Origin: Fredinandcohnia humi
GTDB lineage: Bacteria; Bacillota; Bacilli; Bacillales; Bacillaceae_L
Length of the DNA: 36,765 nucleotides
Assembly (NCBI RefSeq): GCF_001439915.1
Contig: NZ_LMBW01000003.1
Span: forward strand, 37,175 to 73,939
Direction: 5' to 3'
In this document: piece by piece, positions 32,453 through 36,765 of the stretch
Position numbering within the stretch: the first letter of the stretch is position 1
Layout of the letters: every line of letters begins with the position of its first letter
The notes under the pieces: model-generated
The model's input: only the letters and a program-made list of their open reading frames with translations
The model's database searches: none
What the model was told of the DNA's origin: nothing
Position numbers and translations under genes: made by a program

Positions 32453-33613
32453 ATGACATTTTTAGAAAAAATCAAACCACACTTACTTTCAGATGATATC
32501 TTGATTCAACAAACTGTCTTGCATGCGCTACATGAATATCCGAACGTTCCCGAGGAATGGACAGTCCAGTTATTGAAGGAAGCAATCAGAAACGAAGAGA
32601 AGCAATCCTACATTTTAATGTATCTAGATAATCAAACAATAAATGAGGAAGCGCTCAATATTCTGATCGACAATATCCCAACAATGAACCTGAATAAGCG
32701 TCACCACGCTTTGAATTTATTAAATAATATTGATACCCCACTTGCTTTTAAATATAAAGAGCAACTTAAAAAGTATCTCCCTAAAAAAATCTGGGCGATC
32801 TATGAGGTTATCGAACATGGGATAGAGGAAGACGTTTATTCAATGTACGGAGAGGTATTAAATAAAATTGATCGATCTCCGTCCCGAGAGAATGACTTTT
32901 ACCCAATGGCAAAAAAACTATCTGAGTGTATTGTAAAAAAAGGGTGGGTAACGGAGGAAGAAATTGATATTGTTTTTTCCGAGGAAGTTAAAGATGATTG
33001 GTTCTCCGAAAATGGAATTATGAATGTCTATATGGCCGGGTTACTAAAACTTGAAAAATATATCCCTCTTTTTGCAAGTTTGTTAACAAGAGATGATGCC
33101 TTTTTACTGGAGGAGGTTTCGGCAGCATTAATCCGTTTTCATTCGGATCAAGTAGTAAAAGAAGTTGCACCGTATGTAAGAAAACCGGATTCAGTAATAT
33201 TTGCTGCATCAATTTTAGGAAATATTAAAAGTGAGCTTGCACTTCAAGAGCTAAAAAAAGCCTATCATGAAACGGAAGATTTGGATGAGCAAGAGTCAAT
33301 CATCGAAGCACTTGGCTCCCATTTTTCAAAAGAGGCACTCCCTGAAATCAACGCCCATATGGAATACGAATATGCCGTTTCTCTAGTTGATATTGAGCAG
33401 GTTGCCTACAGCTTCTACACGATTGTGGGGGAAAAACATCCTGATTTACAGGAATGGAAGAAAGTAGCTATGAGTAAAGAAATGCAATTCAACAAGGAAA
33501 TGAAGAAGCCCGAACTTCAAACAGTTCCAGTTAGAAATGAAAATAAAGTAGGCAGAAACGACCCTTGTCCATGCGGTAGTGGAAAGAAATATAAGAAATG
33601 TTGTGGAAAATAA
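32453..33613 (+). CDS. HEAT-like helical repeat protein with C-terminal SEC-C motif
   Basis: This 386-residue cytosolic protein is almost entirely helical. The first 350 residues form repeated helix pairs of HEAT/armadillo character (for example [26 protein letters not shown] and [20 protein letters not shown]). It ends with a SEC-C zinc motif, [20 protein letters not shown], with ligands C372, C374, C383 and C384. Helical repeats usually bind proteins, so an adaptor role with a SEC-C contact to the ribosome or SecB-like partner is a reasonable inference. AAAGG precedes the ATG. The motif is nearly identical to the N-terminal one of the protein at 7134, but the rest is unrelated. Confidence 0.8.
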   Translation: MTFLEKIKPHLLSDDILIQQTVLHALHEYPNVPEEWTVQLLKEAIRNEEKQSYILMYLDNQTINEEALNILIDNIPTMNLNKRHHALNLLNNIDTPLAFKYKEQLKKYLPKKIWAIYEVIEHGIEEDVYSMYGEVLNKIDRSPSRENDFYPMAKKLSECIVKKGWVTEEEIDIVFSEEVKDDWFSENGIMNVYMAGLLKLEKYIPLFASLLTRDDAFLLEEVSAALIRFHSDQVVKEVAPYVRKPDSVIFAASILGNIKSELALQELKKAYHETEDLDEQESIIEALGSHFSKEALPEINAHMEYEYAVSLVDIEQVAYSFYTIVGEKHPDLQEWKKVAMSKEMQFNKEMKKPELQTVPVRNENKVGRNDPCPCGSGKKYKKCCGK

Positions 33614-33779
33614 TGATACAAGGTTGAATCCTATTTTAGGGTCTGCCGTTGTTTATTGTTTTTCGGCTCGAAATGTTGTAAACGTCTATATAATTAAGGA
33701 TGTTAATACATTATTTCAAAAAAGAGGAACTAACATTAGTATTTTTCTAGTCTAGTTATCTAAAGGATGCTCTATTTAA

Positions 33780-34036
33780 CTTGTAACTGCGGATGGCGGC
33801 TGACCATCTCCCTAGAGAAGGGAGGTGGGAAAATGAACATGACCTCTTTTTCTTCGTGTTGAATATGTTTTTCTGGGCATTTGTTAGGTGGTAAATCTGG
33901 GTTGGAATTGAGTTGTTGAGTAGATAAAACGGGTGATCATGAACCAAAAATCTGCTAGCGCCGATAGAACCAAATTATCGGCTATAGACGTATTGTGGAT
34001 GATCTAGCACCACCTAAAAAACTATCAAAAACAAAT
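33780..34036 (+). other. Structured non-coding or decayed small-gene region
   Basis: The stretch 33614-34247 has no convincing gene. It holds a hairpin CCATCTCCCT-agaga-AGGGAGGTGG (about 33803-33827), which would sequester a strong ribosome binding site GGGAGGTGGGAAA before ATG 33833. That ATG opens only nine codons. A neighbouring frame reads a short hydrophobic string (LFFFVLNMFFWAFVRW). This layout, with a stem over the ribosome binding site ahead of a tiny hydrophobic peptide, is seen in Bacillus type I toxin genes, so a decayed one is possible. A strong terminator lies at 34037. Confidence 0.3.
33960..33982. repeat. TATCGGC/GCCGATA inverted repeat, copy 2
   Basis: GCCGATA (33960-33966) and TATCGGC (33976-33982) are perfect arms around a nine-base loop. 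An outer pair TGCTAG (33953-33958) / CTAGCA (34004-34009) surrounds it asymmetrically. Confidence 0.5.
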
Positions 34037-34072
34037 AAAAAAGGGAAAACCACAATTTTGGTTTTCCCTTTT
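34037..34072. terminator. Strong bidirectional intrinsic terminator
   Basis: AAAAAGGGAAAACCA pairs with TGGTTTTCCCTTTT around a short loop. The minus strand has six T residues after the stem and the plus strand four. It may end pbuX transcripts (about 175 bases past the gene) or a plus-strand transcript from the 33780 region. Confidence 0.8.
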
Positions 34073-34198
34073 GATCTAAATGCTACTTGTCAAACATAGA
34101 AAAAAATAGCCGTCCAGGGTTTTTTTGTATTTACTTACAATATTTCCCTTCGAGTTTGCAATCAACCTGGGCACAGATGTCGCGTCACTGAATAAAAA

Positions 34199-34256
34199 GG
34201 TGGGACGATGAACCTGTCCCCATGACCCGGACAACGAACCCGTGTCCCTACGAAGC
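34199..34256. repeat. REP-like element at the 3' end of pbuX
   Basis: GGGAC-gatgaacct-GTCCC is followed by CATGACCC and GGACA-acgaacccg-TGTCC. Read on the minus strand it is GGGTCATGGGGACAGGTTC, matching the copies at 22901 and 36440. It overlaps the last codons of pbuX. Confidence 0.7.
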
Positions 34257-35551
34257 CTTCTGCCCTTCCAGGACCTGCACCTTTGTTTCTTTCGGTGCCT
34301 TCATGAAGATGAGATTCATGATGATGGCTGTTAGGCTACCTATGACGATTCCGTTGTTGGTTATGATTTGGATGCCTTCTGGCAGGCTTGCGAATAGGGT
34401 TGGGACGGTTGTGATGCCGAGTCCCATTCCGATTGAGCATGCCATGATTAATAGATATTCTTGTGATGAAAAGTCAACTTTACTTAGCATTTTGATGCCC
34501 GCAGAGATGACCATTCCGAACATTGCGAGCATTGCGCCGCCGAGAACTGGTGTTGGGATGACGGTTGTGAACGCGCCTACTTTTGGGATGAACCCAATAA
34601 TGATTAAAAATGCCCCAGCTGCGTAGATTACATTATTCTTTTTTACACCTGAAAGCTGGATGAGCCCAACGTTTTGTGAGTAAGTTGTATAGGGAAAAGC
34701 GTTGAAAATACCGCCTAAAATGGTTGCGATACCTTCTGCGCGGTAGCCCCGTGACAACTCTTTTTCAGATAGTTTTTTTCCAGTGATGTCACCGAGAGCG
34801 AAGTAGACGCCTGATGCTTCAACAAGACCGACGACTAGCACAAGAATCATCGTGATGATCGCAGATGGCTCGAATGTTGGCATGCCGAAGTAGAACGGTT
34901 TTGGCATATGCATCCATGACGCATCGGTAACCGCTGAAAAATTAACGCTGCCCATAAAATAAGCGACAGTTGTTCCACCAAGTAATCCAAGTAAAATGGC
35001 GATTTGGCGCATAAAACCTTTAGCAAAACGATACAACACTAAAATAAACAGCAGTGTTCCAAATGAAAGGGCAAGATTTTGAACCGAACCGAAATCCGCG
35101 CTTCCAACTCCGCCCGCCATGTCGTTCATCGCGACTGGAATAAGCGTAATTCCAATGATGGTGACCACTGAACCGGTCACGACCGGTGGGAAATATTTTA
35201 TCAACTTACCAAAAATAGTTGAAACGAGAACGAGAAACACACCGCCGACTAAAATCGAACCGTAAATTGCGGATACCCCGTATTTTTCGCCAATTGTTAT
35301 CATGGGTAAGACCGCTGTGAACGTACAGCCGAGCATAACAGGCAGTCCGATTCCGAAGAATTTATTTTTCCATACTTGTAAAAGTGTTGCGATTCCGCAC
35401 ATTAAAATGTCGATTGAAACGAGATAAGTCAGCTGCTCACCTGATAACCCGATCGCGCCACCGACGATGAGCGGCACAACGACAGCGCCTGCGTACATTG
35501 CAAGGACATGCTGGATTCCGAGAGAAGCGGTTTTAAGAAGGTTTCCCTGCA

Positions 35552-35552
<1 letters not shown>
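34248..35552 (-). CDS. pbuX: Xanthine permease (nucleobase:cation symporter-2 family)
   Basis: This 434-residue membrane protein has 12-14 predicted transmembrane segments and the NCS2/NAT layout. It starts LLKTASLGIQHVLAMYAGAV, contains the NAT signature region VEASGVYFALGDITGK, and has the downstream motif YTTYSQNVGLIQLSGV. It imports xanthine with a cation. Its ATG shares one base with the TAA stop of xpt (TAATG), so the two genes are translationally coupled and under the same purine riboswitch. The C-terminus overlaps a REP-like element. Confidence 0.95.
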
Positions 35553-36223
<671 letters not shown>

Positions 36224-36267
36224 AAACGAAGGAAGGTGGAATAAGCATAAAATGCATTCCCATTGCT

Positions 36268-36338
36268 CACTCATAGTCAGCACATTTGCGGTGCGCTGGT
36301 AGAAACTTACGGGCCATATCCCCGTGATTATATGAGTG
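36268..36338 (-). promoter_or_regulatory. Purine riboswitch aptamer (guanine class)
   Basis: On the minus strand the conserved blocks appear in order: CACTCATATAATC, ATATGG, AGTTTCTACC, CCGCAAA and GACTATGAGTG, with P1 formed by CACTCAT/ATGAGTG. The specificity base in GACTAT is C (position 74 of the reference aptamer), indicating guanine or hypoxanthine rather than adenine. It controls xpt-pbuX. Confidence 0.95.
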
Positions 36339-36366
36339 AATGCCGATATTCAAATGGTATGTACGT

Positions 36367-36395
36367 ATTATATGACGCAAGGTGGGATTTGTAAA
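36367..36395 (-). promoter_or_regulatory. Promoter of xpt-pbuX
   Basis: On the minus strand TTTACA (36395-36390), 17-bp spacer, TATAAT (36372-36367). The start would be near 36360, just ahead of the aptamer. Confidence 0.75.
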
Positions 36396-36431
36396 TGGCG
36401 GGAGTTGGAAAAAGGGGGCTGGGGGAGCCAC

Positions 36432-36474
36432 GTCACCAGGGTCAAGGGGACAGGTTCCTCGTCCCAGGACTCGG
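36432..36474. repeat. REP-like hairpin element
   Basis: GGGTCAAGGGGACAGGTTCCTCGTCCCAGG: the inner hairpin is GGGAC/GTCCC around AGGTTCCTC. Same family as 22901, 28525 and 34199. Confidence 0.7.
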
Positions 36475-36519
36475 CGTGTTCGGTGTCGTTGAATAAAATT
36501 GAAACAATTATTCTTGTGA

Positions 36520-36765
36520 AATTGTCTTCATGTAGTTGATGAAGACCTTTTTGACACTATTATTCTCTCGAAAAGGTCTTCATGCAGGTGATGAAGGCCA
36601 ATTTGACACTATTATTCTACTGGAGAGGTCTTCATACAAGTGATGAAGACCTATTTGAAAATAGTATCCTCTCGGAAAGGTCTTCATGAGGTTGATGAAG
36701 ACCTATTTGCAACTAGTATTCTCTCGAAAAGGTCTTCATAAGGTTGATGAAGACCTATTTGCAAC
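36520..36765. repeat. 52-bp tandem repeat of hairpins, continuing past the window
   Basis: GTCTTCAT recurs at 36524, 36576, 36628, 36680 and 36732, an exact 52-bp period. Each unit has a near-perfect ten-bp hairpin AGGTCTTCAT-(6-7)-ATGAAGACCT and a conserved linker like ATTTGACACTATTATTCTCT. The first unit is the most divergent and the last two are nearly identical. No ORF runs through it. The array is cut by the window end. Confidence 0.9.

Noticed and set aside
34222-34626. Plus-strand open frame opposite pbuX
   Set aside because: It is antisense to a clear permease gene and has no ribosome binding site or recognisable product.

Overview
The window looks like chromosomal DNA of a low-GC Gram-positive of the Bacillaceae (Bacillus in the broad sense). 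The evidence is strong AGGAGG-type ribosome binding sites with frequent TTG and GTG starts, U-rich intrinsic terminators, a guanine-class purine riboswitch in front of xpt-pbuX, a DUF1659/DUF2922/YvrJ trio, a LytR-CpsA-Psr protein, and several short intergenic repeat families. No rRNA, tRNA, CRISPR array or integrase was seen.

Layout. 1-755: small DUF1659, DUF2922 and YvrJ genes, split by a hairpin-rich repeat. 795-6302: a VOC (glyoxalase-fold) gene on the minus strand, then a 1,682-residue secreted LysM/Ig-like/GH18 protein. 6377-6996: a long array of about 31 imperfect 20-bp repeats. 7134-8213: a SEC-C protein. 8505-18913: a catabolic cluster. 19057-23143: a small secreted protein, tiny ORFs, a Gfo/Idh oxidoreductase, a chemoreceptor gene broken by one in-frame TAG, and a short membrane protein. 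23234-24730: two minus-strand genes, a secreted protein and an LCP enzyme. 24880-26520: a NERD-type nuclease gene bracketed by two more arrays of the 20-bp repeat. 26612-32122: ribokinase, nucleoside hydrolase, M20 peptidase, PurU and a stand-alone PRPP synthetase. 32453-33613: a HEAT-like/SEC-C protein. 34248-36338: riboswitch-xpt-pbuX on the minus strand. 36520-36765: a 52-bp tandem hairpin repeat running off the end.

How the genes work together. The 8505-18913 cluster contains the YiaK (DlgD), YiaL and TRAP transporter set known from the E. coli 2,3-diketo-L-gulonate operon. The kinase and decarboxylase of that pathway are missing. In their place are a D-2-hydroxyacid dehydrogenase, two zinc dehydrogenases, a KduD-like SDR and a Gfo/Idh enzyme. 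A FadR/FCD-type GntR regulator sits between the two transcription units. Near-identical perfect palindromes overlap the predicted promoters of both dlgD (8338-8353) and the second zinc dehydrogenase (17818-17831), which suggests a self-contained sugar-acid regulon.

The right half leans toward purine and ribose salvage. Nucleoside hydrolase releases ribose and base, ribokinase makes ribose-5-phosphate, Prs makes PRPP, and Xpt/PbuX import and salvage xanthine.

The most unusual content is non-coding. It includes three same-strand arrays of a GACGCAAATA-core 20-bp repeat, the 52-bp hairpin array, a two-copy compound hairpin element, REP-like GGGGACAGGTTC hairpins, and TATCGGC/GCCGATA inverted repeats. 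All calls are from reading the sequence alone; no database search was run.
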